From Riptortus pedestris (lineage: Eukaryota > Arthropoda > Insecta > Hemiptera > Alydidae): a stretch of 64,000 nt of DNA. Of this stretch, positions 1 to 13,600 are shown one piece after another. Under the pieces are notes generated by a model. It was not told the DNA's origin. It did no database searches and worked only from the letters and a program-made list of their open reading frames with translations. Every line of letters begins with the position of its first letter. The stretch's first letter is position 1. The position numbers and the translations under genes are program-made. The DNA lies in contig CM032232.1 of assembly GCA_019009955.1 (NCBI GenBank), forward strand, positions 49,316,501 to 49,380,500, read 5' to 3'.

Positions 1-518
1 CCGACAATCATGGTATTCTCTACTTGGAAGAAAATACCATGATATGATGCAGCCAATACCAGAAGACATGGGCCATTGAAATCTACAAGAACACATTGAA
101 AAACATTTAATATGTCATCAATAAACATTTTACATTCCGATATATGTGGGGTAAAAAATAAGTAAATGAGAGGTTTAAAAATGAATAAAATATATAACCA
201 GCCATTAAATTTTCCTTATTAAGAATTGGATCTAAGAATGTTGCATAATCAAACTTATTAACAATGCAATTCACAACAATACTATGCTACATATGCTTTC
301 TCTAACTTGTGCCACTAAGACATATTATTCATGTCATCCACACAAAATATTTGTTTTATTACTTTAAAATTTGAATATCTTTAAGTACAGTGAGCCCCCT
401 ATTTTTTTGAGGACATTCGCTCATCAGTTCATTTGTATTAAACTTTTTATTCTGATCCATTTCTAGTGTTTATATTTATTTAAACTTAAATTTTGTAATT
501 GGCTTATAATAAAATTAC
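1..518 (-). other. intron of the cabeza-like gene, running off the window
   Basis: Begins with the donor GTAATT after the RRM exon and continues past the left edge. AT-rich. No exon, RNA gene or named repeat was recognised in it. Confidence 0.6.
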
Positions 519-3500
519 CTTAATGACTCCAATAGCACCAAAATGTTCCTGTATATCACCTTCAGATGTGGCTGGGTTCATTCCAGAAACGAACACTGTA
601 TCTTCTTGTACGATGTAATCACTCCCACCACCGTATCCACCGCCGCCACCTCCTGTCAGTGCATTACTTTGTTAATGTTTTAAATAATTAAATATGTGCA
701 ATTGTATTTAGAGTTATTTTGTGACAATAATTTTTTTTTTTTTTTATCTCACAGAAATTCTCAATCATTCTCTCTTTGCGGATTATCATGAGAATTTACG
801 AAAAATGATTTATCCTGAAGTTACTTAATCATTAAAATAAATAATTAAAAGTAATATTATCATTTTAATTGGACTATAATTGAATCTTTTAATGAGCTAC
901 ATATTAAAACTACAGGCAAGATTTATTGTCCCTTTTTTTTAAATTTATATATTCAAGTAAAAAAACAAAAAATTGAAATTAAAATGAAATCTTTTGATTT
1001 TAGAGGAAAACCGAGTTGCGCATTTGACAGATGGTCCCTGCAGTGTCTTTGGCATTATAAATAAGATATTCACGGTTTCTATATTTTCCAGTAACTACTC
1101 AATTGATTCAATATACTCAATGCCCACAAGAGATGGGATACAATTTAGAAGCCAGATAAACTCATTGGTAAAATACAATACAGTATGAACTTTGCACTCT
1201 AGTACAGAAATACAACATGCTGTTACCCCCCCCCCTCTAATGAATAAACAATTATATAGGTGGTGGTCATTCGATTTATCTTGCATCAGAGAATAACAAA
1301 CTTTTATGCGAACCAAGAATAACAATAAATATAATACTAATAAATTGGGTCTACTTTTATTTTATTGTCACAAAATCAATCTAATTAAATAAATAATAAA
1401 TAAATCACAATGACAGCACATCTTGTAGAAGAAAACAAAGTTTTAAATAATCAATGAACTAATATGCAATCTTGCTTGTTAAGCTTCCCTTCTTCTTTAA
1501 AACAAGAAATTGAATGATTACATGGAAGCTATAACCAATATCTAGTCAATTGATCTGATTAGAAAAATCAGATATATATTTAAATCAAGTGATTATTCAG
1601 CCTGATTTAGTCCTCTATCTATCCAACTCTAATAATCTTATCAATGAAGAATACCACATTTTCAATGCTTCAAAATAAACTATCTAAATTGACTCAATAG
1701 TGCCATAATAAAGCACAAATTTTCAACAACAGAGTATACAAAAACAAGCCAGACAGATTTCTTTCCACCATTAAGTTATTTCTTAAAGTAGATCAATTGT
1801 GTCTTTTAGTTGTATAAATATAAATATGCACACTTCACCAATAAACATAGAATATTATCAACAATATAATCATCTAATTGCATACTGAATATTTCCTAAA
1901 TAAAACCAAACACATTCTATACCAGTGTATTATTGAGAATATAACTTTCACTTCCACTTTTATATTTTCTTGACCTTATGTTTTCATTTTAATGACTCAC
2001 TTATTTTAGGGGGCAATGTAATAACCAATGCAATGAAAGAAAAGCTCTTGATTTTTTAAAAAAGTAATTCATTCAAAATGCATCAATATAAAAATGAAAG
2101 AGAAAAAAAATCTAGAGATTCAAAACTTTGACCCGAAAGCACATTGTTAGACAGTACTCAAAAAATATACAATCTAACAAATAGATACGATCATACAAAT
2201 TACACTTTGTAGACTTAATATAAATTGAATGTTTTCACAAGTAAACATATTCATAGAAAAATTGATAATATTTTCTTTCAATGCATTCTTTTTAAACAAC
2301 TCATTTTGCATCTAAACATCAGGAACTTTTAACCTTTATTTTTCCTATTTCCTTTATATGTAACAATAGTTATAATTCTTAAAGAGATACACTAATGGAA
2401 AACCACTTTAAGTCAATGAAAAAGGGCAGGGTTTTGCAACTGAACACCTTGACACTAATAAACCATAATACAAATTTTGATATGAACGGTTATTAAAACC
2501 ACTAGCATATTTTTTATTTTGTTTTTTCTAACAGGTTTATGACATTGTAGTAGTCAGTTCAAATAAGCTCTTGGGAACATAAGTACTTGTACTCTACCTA
2601 AAAAAGAACAACTATATAGGTAATACCATGCCTAATTAAAGGTCGTACCTTTCTGGTGTACAGCTAACAAAAAGAAGAACTCGGGGAAAATCTTTCCACA
2701 ACACACATACAGTTAAGAAGGGGAGAAAAAAATTAAAACCACAAATGTTCAATACACTAAAAATAGTTTAGAAAAAAGAAAATAAATTAAAATGGGAATA
2801 CTTGTATGCTGAATGGTAAACTACAAAGGACGTTAACAATTTTCTTGTTCAGGGAAGAGGAGGGGCAGTGCATAAATATGACCATGTATCCTTTATATTG
2901 AAATATAATCACCAATAAATTTCTCAACCAAACAGTAAGGAAAAAAAAGCATAGGACTTCATATTCAGATAACTTCATTTGTATAAGTCTAATTTAACAC
3001 ACGACTTTTGATATTAATTAAGTATAAAGATTCTTTACTCCCCCCCCCCCCAGAATGGACTGAAACAGAGATGTGAATTTTAATTACTCTGTGATCAATG
3101 AATAAAGAAATAAACAAATTTCAACTAAATAAATATAAATCAGTATCATATCTTCATTCATAATAATGTAATATAATGTGGAATACAATTTACACCCATA
3201 CTCATATAAATTGAATAAGATCATATGCTAAGAAGTTAATTCTTCTAGATATGCCTACTTATAGCAAGCTACACATTAGTCATTCAGCATACAAGTTATA
3301 CATTTCGAAACTGTCCTCTTTTTTTTTTTTTTTTTCAAAATAAAAAGAGACAAATATGTTCATCTATCTGCTGATGATAATTTTATTGAGCAACTGGAAT
3401 TAGTGAAATAGACGAGTAAGGACTTGTGAATTAGACGAGTTAGAATTTCATGAAATGTATAGAAAAACCATTAGAGGAAATATGAGTAAACATTCTGAAC

Positions 3501-6500
3501 TAATTAATTATTTATTAATATTTTTGATTAAAAATACTTTGCACTAATGGCAGGTTAGATTGCAGTAACTATTAAATACTAATGAGTGCACTAGAAAAAA
3601 AGTAATGCATCATATAAAGTTTGGACATATTAAAACAGTTTAAAAAGTTAAACAAAAACTGGAATGACAGCAAGAAAGATATAGCTAAAGAAGGCAGTAA
3701 TTTCATCTAATTATCAATTTATCTTTTCCAGGTACTTCGATATTTGTTCACTTTTGTTTTAGAAATAAAAAGTCCTCCATATCTATGCACAAATCAAATT
3801 ATCCTTAACAATTATAAATAAAAATGACATTGTATTTTAGTTGAACCTAATTGTACTTCTGATTTCATCAGAGTATACTAAAACCAAATATAAATACTTT
3901 TTGAAAGGTAGATTTACCAGTGTAAGAGCATTCCTATCTCCAATATGGTCAGATTATAAGTTTGATAACCCAAAATAAAGTAATTGCATCTACAATTACT
4001 AATTGTGCTCCTTCAATATATATTTAAAGAAAATGATAATATATTGAAGTCTTAAAAAAACCTAACTACAATCAGAGGAACACAAAGCCTCCACATTTGG
4101 TCAGCAAAAACACCACATTTTCTCTTTTAAAAATTTCTATTTTTTTAAAAGTCTTTTCACCTATCCCTGTTCAGTTAATTTTTCATATCCCACAGGTTAT
4201 GGAACCTTTGTTTTGGAAAGTAATATTTTATAATAACCTCCTTATTCATAAATATAGTATTATATTTTATTTATTTAAGTACTGAAAATAACACAAAAAA
4301 ACATTTATCGACATTAATAGTTTTAAATATTTTTTTTCAACAGGAGTAGAATAAAAATTGGGAGAACAAAATGTTCTTTAGAGAAAACCAGTAAATGAGT
4401 TTTCCATTAAAATGGGCGAGCTAATATTATTCTTAAATAATATTATAATTGAATCCTAACTAAAATCATGACCAAAAAGGATTGGAGACTGTATGGAACA
4501 GTGAGAAATGGACTACTCATTATACATGTAGAATATATTTACCCTGAAATAAAATTATGAACCTCTGACAGATATTTAGAGAGATAATTCATTTAGACTG
4601 ATGGTTCAAATATCTGTTCCCTTAAAACCACCGGAGACAGGCTAGCAGTGTGAGTTAAGATGGTGGCCTTAATCTCACTAGGTAAATCTAGAGTCGTGAG
4701 TTTTATTCTGAGCAATGGGAATCTATTTAGTGACAAACTCATTAACTAAAATCCTTAGTCCCATCCTAGCCCGACCCAATTAGCCTTAGTAGCAAGCAGA
4801 ACATGGATGTTAATAAAAACAATATAATTTATCTAGCCACATTGTCTACTGTATTTAGGCATAAATAAAACTACACAATCAAATAAAAAGTTATCCATAT
4901 ACATTAAATATAAATAAAAAATACCATCACTCATTTTACTAATGAATAAATTAAATATTTAAAATTGAAGGACAGTTTCTAAATGTATAAATAATCACCT
5001 CTTACACACTTTCACTTTAAAGTAGTTGAAAACATAAAGTTTTTAAATAATAGCACCAAATTTGTTTGGTGCATTTACCTTTGTTATAACCACCTCGACC
5101 CCCACTGCTAAAACAGAGAGAAAAAAAAAAGTTGTAAGTTGTTGTTTCATAGCCATGTCTTCAAGATAATGAAGTTCACTCCTCTTTCTTCTTTTCTTCA
5201 AATCTAATCTTGTCAGTCAAAATCTAATATATATACATCCCCGACATTTAGTTTTTATAATCAGAAAACTAATATTCTTAACTGGCTAAAACAAACACAC
5301 TACCCACTCCCAATTAAATTGGAAAGAAAAACTTGTTAAGGTAAAAATATAACAATCATTTTAAAGAAGACTTAGCAAAGTGAATAAACAAATAAGGATA
5401 ACAAGGAAACTGAAGAAATAACTACATACATACAATTCAAAACATTAATGTTCTTATTGATTACGAAACAGTACATATTGTCTATTGACTTGGATAATTA
5501 TATTTTAATAACATTTTTATTACAACTATTCTTCTTAGTGATCTGAAGGAAAATTACTCGTGTTCAGTGTTTGTAAGATGTGCCTCTTATTTTCTTTGTA
5601 CTATATATCAGTTCAGTGAAGGAACTTGAAAAACATGTATCAACTATTTTAATTAATAAGAAAAAATATAAATTCTGAACCATAGATCCCAACATTGATT
5701 CATAAAATAACGAACTGAGAGAAAGAGAACTCCCATAGACACAATGAGGTGTTGTTTTGAGCTTAAGTATGCAATGTTGCTTTTGGTCAAAGGCTCCTCA
5801 TAATTGGAAGCACAAAGCTTAGCACTTTCTATTGACCACAACAAATAAGTAGCAGTATGTATCTTTGGGGGCTAATCCTTCTCAAAAACTAACGTTCAAG
5901 TAGCTGCATTTAAACATATAATTTGTTTGTTAAAGAACAAACAGGTGATGCTCACCTGTTTTGCTGAAACCCATTCTTTGTTTTATACAAAAATCAATTT
6001 AATATTAAAAAATCCAAGTTACTAGTTATCATCCTGTTTAAATTATTTTAATTGACAATGAAATCAACAACAGCTTATAACAAATTTAATAAACTGATCT
6101 CGTATGTAATTAACAACACCACTATAGTCAAATACCCCCACGCTCACTTTGGACGCATTCATTTATGCCAAGGGTTTAAGTGAACTTGAGATATTGATTA
6201 ATTATTTTTATATCACTGAATTCCTAGCTCCTCATCCTTGAAAGCCTCATAAATCAGTTAAGGCTCCATACCACAATTTTCAAAATGGTGAGAGTATTCC
6301 TACTACTTCTCAACTGTTATTTGAGCATTTAAACACATTCACATTATACTCGTATGTCTTCTTCACACATCAAATATATTTATACTTCTACTTCAGAAAT
6401 CAATAGTTCTACTTCTATTTTTAACTACTGAAATTTGAACATTTTCTCAACTCTCACAATTAAGAAGAATCTGCTTGCAGATTGAGCTGGGGAAAACAGT

Positions 6501-7638
6501 TTTTGGGTTGAGTAGAAATGAACACAAGTCAAAATATAGCAAATTAAGTTAAATATATATATGTATATTTAGGAAACAGCTACATATATAGGAAGGACAG
6601 TTAATAAAAGCATGGAAGAGGAGGGAAGGGGGTGGGTCAGCACTGACTTTTAAGATTATTTCATGTCTATTCAATAAGAAGATTCCATAATTTTTTGATG
6701 GGTTTTTGTCAGTAATGTGAATTGTTTTCAAATATGTCCTGTTCTCCTTAACTTATCTTAATAATACTTATCAGAAAGGTAAAAAATCCACTCTTAGGAT
6801 CTATACTATGTTTGGTCTTATGGGAATTAGTTTTGTTTGTGCTACATACACGTAGTGAACAGGTGAGCTGCCAAGGTCCGAAGGTCTATTACACAGCTAA
6901 CAAAATCGCACCAAGCATTGCGACAGAAATGCCCAGAACTGGTCAATGGCTAAGGTTTTGTTTTTCATGATGACAACACTAGACACCACTTCGTAACAAT
7001 TAAACAGGAAAAATTAAGGCAACTTGATTGAGATGTTTTGCCACACCCACCGTATTCTCTTGAACTAGCTCTATCAAACTACTAACTGTTCTAGTTCCTC
7101 CCAAACAGCCTCAACGGGAAATTCTTTGCCGATGAGAGATGTAAAAAGTATCTCGATGAGTTCTTTGTTTCTAAGCCCAACGTTTCATGAGAGTAGAATT
7201 ATGAAATAAAAAATTTATAAAAATTATTATGAATAAAAATGGTAGAATACAGTGTTGAATAAGATTGATTTTGTTTCAAAAAAATTGTTCAGTTTCCCCT
7301 TCCAGAAACCGTATGAACTTATGGATCCACCCTATAACTGAACTTAAAACAAAATAACACTAACTAAATAAATAAAGAAACTTCTGTTAACTGAAACAGA
7401 CTTAGATTCTGCAATTTATAGTTTTAGTACTTAACTGGAATTCCAAATGGTCAGGTGAATTTGACTGAGTGTCAAATATAATAAAGAATAACAAAATATC
7501 TGAATATTTTGATATTTAATTAAGTATGTATATAGTTATTTCATTTAACTCATGAAGGGCAAGTTTTAAAAACTAAGGATAAAGGAACAAGGAATAACAA
7601 AAGGAATGAAGAGAAAGTAGAAATCTAGACCAGACATA

Positions 7639-7676
<38 letters not shown>

Positions 7677-10600
7677 AAAAAAAAAAAAAAAAAACCTCAT
7701 GAAAAATAAAGCAAAGTGATATTAATGTCTAATGCATAGAAAAATATACCGCATAATCCCAGAGTAGATACTTCATTAAGCAGGGCAGAGTAGGTTTCTT
7801 TCAATAATGAGCTTTAGTAACAACAAACCTGTGTACACTTAAGATAGTATTAACACTTTATCTTAATGGTTTTTTAGAAAACAAAAATTGAAATTACCCA
7901 AAGTAAATATGTTAAATAGTATGGAGAAAAACCCTTACACCTTGAAAAGTAACCTTGTGATATACCAATCCTTAAAAGAGTCCTGTCATTTTTATTTCAT
8001 AAACCTGTTAAAACACTTCAACCAGCGTATGAGTTATATGATCACACATGAAATAACAGTCAAAATCAATTTCTAAGACTAAGAATACAAAATTAAAAAC
8101 TAATGTCAATTGAGCATCAGCAAGTAGCATACTGTTTGCAAATGTAATCTGTCATTTGCTTTTAAATACCTTTTATTTGTAGTATTAAACTGATATGAAG
8201 ATAAATACCTACCAATAGGTTGTAATATGGAAAGCAAACTAATAACAATAGGATTTGAATTAATTGGGTATATGTGGATCTTGGGATGAAATTTAGTAAA
8301 ATTAACATGAAAAAAACATGTAATACTTCATTAAAGTCATTATTCTAAGAGCTTGCTATTATAGAGCTCACTAGAAAATTGAATTTGACACAAATCCTTA
8401 ATGAAAAACAAACATAAAATTTGATAATGGGCACATAACATAAAGTGGTTCAGACGCAGGATTGAGATATTCCGAAATTGATGACTAGAGCAACAACTCT
8501 TCAATAATAAATGAACATAAAATAAGGCAAATAGAATTTTACAAGCAATTGTAGGCACAGTAAAAGTTCCAAAACAGTACTTTGTGCACTGAATATTTTC
8601 TTGTTTAAAAATGATTAGCTTGAGAATTAAATATCCAGAAATATTAAACTTAAAGAACTATGTAATTGACTGACTAATTCTTTCTTAATATCTACAATCA
8701 TTGATTAGCTTCATATTCCTTTGGAAATACTAAATGAAAAATAATAAAATTATATTGCACTTCATAGTAGAACAAAATATCTCTGGCTATCTCATTCAGA
8801 ACAAATCCCTAGCCTCAAAGAATCAAATAACATGACCCAATATATCAACAACTAATAGTATAACATTTTCATTTGTCTTTTCAAGGGAGGGGAATTAAAA
8901 ATTCACAAGTTTACAATTCCTTTCTTTATGATTCACTGTTATAGTAATTTAAAAAAAAATTAAATAGTAGAAAAAAGATATCCAAATAAGAAAGAAAGGG
9001 GGGGTTTTATCATATTCCTAAAAAAAAATATAAAACCGCTAACAATATTTTGGGGCTCAGGTTAGACAGGTGGGTTAAAGCATTGATCTTAATCTCAGAT
9101 GGTAATCCTCGAGTGGACAGTTCGATTCTTGCCTGGGCCATAGGAATATATTTAGTGACAAACTCATTAAATAAAAATCATTAGTCCCACCCTGGCTAGA
9201 AAATGGTGGTAAACTTTAGATAACAATGCTATTGTATTAACAATGCAAAGGACAAGTTAATTGAATAGAAAATAACTGAAGATATAAAGCAGCCTTACAA
9301 CCTAAAATTGGAAAGAGAAAATAAGTTTGAATGAACTAAATATATTTATCATCGAATATACTTATATAATTTGCAAACAGTACACTTAAATGATACTTCT
9401 TTTTTATAGAAGTCTCATCCATCCATCATACACAACCACAATGCTTAATCCTAAATAAGAACTCAAAAACTCCTGTTTCTGTTTGATCTGTTTTTTTTTT
9501 CTTTCTTTTTTTTTCCTTTTATATAAATATAATATAAAAATGAGTAAGGAACACGCTTCACATATGGTTGTATGATGTATAAAACATTACTTTTATGAAA
9601 CTGCTAGATTATTCAATTAAATTGCTTTTAGGTTCATTTATTGCTACTTAAAAGTACAGGAATAACCAAACACTGTATTTTTTTCCAACTAAACCTTTCA
9701 ATAAAAATCAAACCTTTCCCACTTCTATAAGTCCTTGTGATCAGACCATATCATTAACAGTAGTGGGAGGGGGGCCTCCACCATCGCCAGGAAAAGCTCA
9801 AATCAAAATTATTCATTTATAACACATCTGTAGACAATAAGAGTTTGAGTACAAATTCAGATCCCAATAGTTTATATAGAACGAAGAAGAAATGGAAAGA
9901 AATCTGTCTGAATAAAATTATGGGAAATTACTTAACATGCACGATTACTTAGTTAAAATAAATCAGTTTTAATGCAAGAGCAGCAGCAACAGCAGACATT
10001 TAATGTTAAACCATTTAAATGGCTCATTAAAATTTGAATTTTTGCACAACTTGAAATTAAGACCAAATTATTAAACATTACTTTAAAATAAACCAAGTAT
10101 ATTAGTAGACAAAATTTCAGCAAAAAAATTTTCCAATTCCAAAAATTATAATATAAAATAATATTTTTCTAACTCTTCAATTGAAATTAAATTTTTTTAA
10201 CTCAATAATTTGTAATAGATACTCCGGAATGTCCATGGAACTGCTGGCATATTTTATTAAGCCAGTTTCATATTTAATTACCAATAAACTCTGATATATT
10301 AGCAACTCTCCAATCACTTTAGATGGCATTTGATTGAAAAAAGATTGGCTCGCATAGCAAAAGAAGTGATGATGAGCTACTAATTCCATATATACACATA
10401 CACAAAAAAAAAGAAAAACATTTATGGCTATCTTAAATTAGAGATAGTAATCAAAGGCTCTTATACATATGCATATTTGGCTTGGTCTTTTGAAGTTTGA
10501 TGGTTAATGCAAAATTTCAATAAAACGCTAAATCTACAATAAATATATTGTGATGGTGGAAGCCCAAATAAAAACTAAGAACAAAACATTTGTATGCCCT

Positions 10601-13600
10601 TCAATAACATCTGTAGATTAGAGAATGAATGAGGAAAATTCATAAATTGATAAGAAATAAAGAAATTTAGGTGATATCAGTAACAATAAAACAATTTAAT
10701 TCATCTGCTTGTTTCATAAAAACAAAATGAAAATCATTAAAACCAAAACACTACTTATAATTACAAAGTATCAAGAAATAATTAAAAATACAAGAATACT
10801 TACTTATAGCCATCATCTCTTCCTCCTCCATATCCACCACCACCTCGTCCACCATAACCTCCACCTCCTCCTCCTGAAAAATAAAATTTGTCTTGGTGTA
10901 GAAAATAATTTAGATAATTATTTAAACATGTTAAGACCCCAATTTATAAAATAAATAAATAAAAAGTAAGTAAGAGATGACTTATGATTTCTTCAAAAAT
11001 TAATTCATTACTTTCGTAGTACTTATGGTGTTGATCTTCTCACAAAGTATTAGATGATGGCATAAACGATAACGAGAAACAGGTTGATTATGAAAAGGCA
11101 AATTGCCTACATAACCCCTGCAAGGTCATCAGATCTGACTATGGGACTTTTTCATCGCAAATCTTGGAGGTTAATAAACATATTAGGGGTAATAAAGACA
11201 ATAAATAAATGCCTTATGCTGGAAGATTACATTTTTATTACACTTAATGAATGGTTATCTCCCCCCCCCTCCTCCCACGAGTAATATTCATGAAAAACAA
11301 TGTATTATACTGTGGCTTCTTAGTACACTTAGTAATAATCAAGGTATTGCAGAAGTAAGTTAGTGAATACTTGGAAAATAAAATGCCCAATTCTTCAGAA
11401 GTTTTTATTTAAATGCTTAGCACTTAAATAAAAACTTGTGAAGGATGGTAAATACTTGGAGTACATTTTGCCCCCAAAGTATATAATATTCTACTCTTCT
11501 GACACACTTTTGAAAAAATTAGCAAAAATTTTTAAGTAACCTAACTAATGTAAACTGTGTTATGTAAGAGAGCTGATCGCCCTAAATTCAAAATGAACTT
11601 AAGGTTAACTAACTCTCTTTTTTCTATTCCTGCCCAACAAAGCTAAGGACATACATAGTGCTTAGCAGAATAATTGGAACAGGGGTAGTTTTTACATGCC
11701 ACAAAATATGTTATGTGTTGATTGTTATCTGAAAGTTTACATTTTTCAACATATTTCTGCCAGCTAACGAAAAATTGAATTTTTTAGCCCCTATAGTTTC
11801 TTTATAATTTTAAAGAACTATTAATTCAAAATATATAAAACATTTAGTCACTGAGTAATCCTAGTAAAAAATTAAGCGTAGTCAAGAGAAGAAACACCTC
11901 AAAAATTTCCAAGGGAAATCATCTTTTGAAAGCATTGTTGTGGGAAATGAAGAATGAGTCTTTCATAGCAATCAAAAGCAAAGTATATCAGGGGGTGACA
12001 TTAACTAGGCAGATTTCTCACGTGCGTCACGTATTTGCATTTATCTCAAAATGTAAAAGTTCAATGAAAAAATATTTGGTACTTAGGTTTTAAATAATGT
12101 GCTTCATAATATAACAGCTTATTGTTCATATGACATGAGTAGGAGTGGGGATTTACTGAAGGCCGAAAACTTACAAATTCAAATATCTCTGTTAATAATC
12201 AAGATATTCAAATAACGTACATAACATTTATAGATAAATTTGCAATAAGATTGATCCTATTCACTTTTTTGATCCGACGTATAATAACAGAGAATTTAGA
12301 AATTTCAAAATTCCTCTCCTCCCACTCGTCCGATTTCTGCCATTAACTAACTTGACCTTTCTTTTTACATAAAACAATTACAAGTCGAGTTTGGTAACAA
12401 TACAACAAAAATTGTGACCGCTAGAGTGTTAACAAATAAATATATATATATTGAACGGACATCATTTTTGTCATCTCCTAGGTAGTATCAATGAACATTT
12501 GAAGACATTTTTTGAGTACCATCAAGAGTACAACCTCAATAGCTGATTCTCCCTAAGGGAAATCTTAAAGTCAACAGATGACAATAGAGGAATAACTATT
12601 TTCATAGTTTGTAGGAATTGATCACTAAACACATGGGACTCATATAAGAGTCGGTAGCATTTCTGGTGCAAAAACCCTGGACTGATTATCAGTACGTAGC
12701 ACCCTAAGAGTTAACAAATAACTATTTTCAGTGACAAGATAGCTTTCCATATACTTCGTAATAGTAAATATGATTACAAAAGATTTATTGTAGTACAATC
12801 ATAACAACAGCACCTTCAATATTTCTTTTTAAATTTTATCTTTCAAAAATGTTTGATTCATTGGTAGTGTAGAAGCAGAGTTGTTATAATAACCAGGCAT
12901 ATATAGGTCTGCGGGTAATGAATTGACTTTGAAAATATAGGAAAGCCAAAAGAATAATAAAATTCTTTCGGTATATTATACAAACTACCTTGAGATCGCT
13001 GGCCCTGATATCCACCACCACCTTGGCCTCCTTGGTAGCCACCTCCACCGCCTCCTCCATAACCTCCACCCGAGGGGGGAGCACCTCCATATCCACCACC
13101 TCCTCCTTGATATCCTCCGCCTCCACCTCCTCCACTCATGTTGTTATCATAGCTCGGAGGTGGCTGAGAACCATAATTTGTGGGGGGAGCAGCTGGTGGT
13201 GGTTGGCTGTAATTAGGCGCAGGTGCTGCTCCTAGAACGCAAATAAATTTAATTTAAATATAATAAGATAATAATTTCTCAATTTTTACAAAAATCAGAA
13301 GTGCATACATTTTTTTTTTATATTGGAATTAACAAGCACCAGATTTTCATAGGGCCAACTTTAGCTCTAACTATATTGCTCTAATATTGTTTCTAAATGA
13401 ACTTTTTTTTTACTTATTGAAGTAAACAAAAAAACAAGAGTTCACTTATATTTTATATACCTGTGATTCTACAGGCTTTAAGGCATGAGGGCTCTTAAAC
13501 CTTCTAGCTACACAGGATTAAAGTAGGTTAACCTCACTAACTTTTATTTCATTACAATTTAAAGTCTAATTAATTAATTATTCTCACTCCAAGTAGAAGA

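Larger units (their letters stand above)
5108..10803 (-). other. cabeza-like gene, intron 4 (5.7 kb)
   Basis: Large AT-rich intron. It holds a mariner transposase relic (6895-7192), a poly-A tract (7641-7694) and a SINE copy (9057-9240). No additional exons were recognised. Confidence 0.6.

Noticed and set aside
12858..13235. Three overlapping open frames on both strands, including one starting at an internal Met
   Set aside because: Shadows or read-through of one cabeza-like exon (13231-12989). The true frame enters from the upstream exon.
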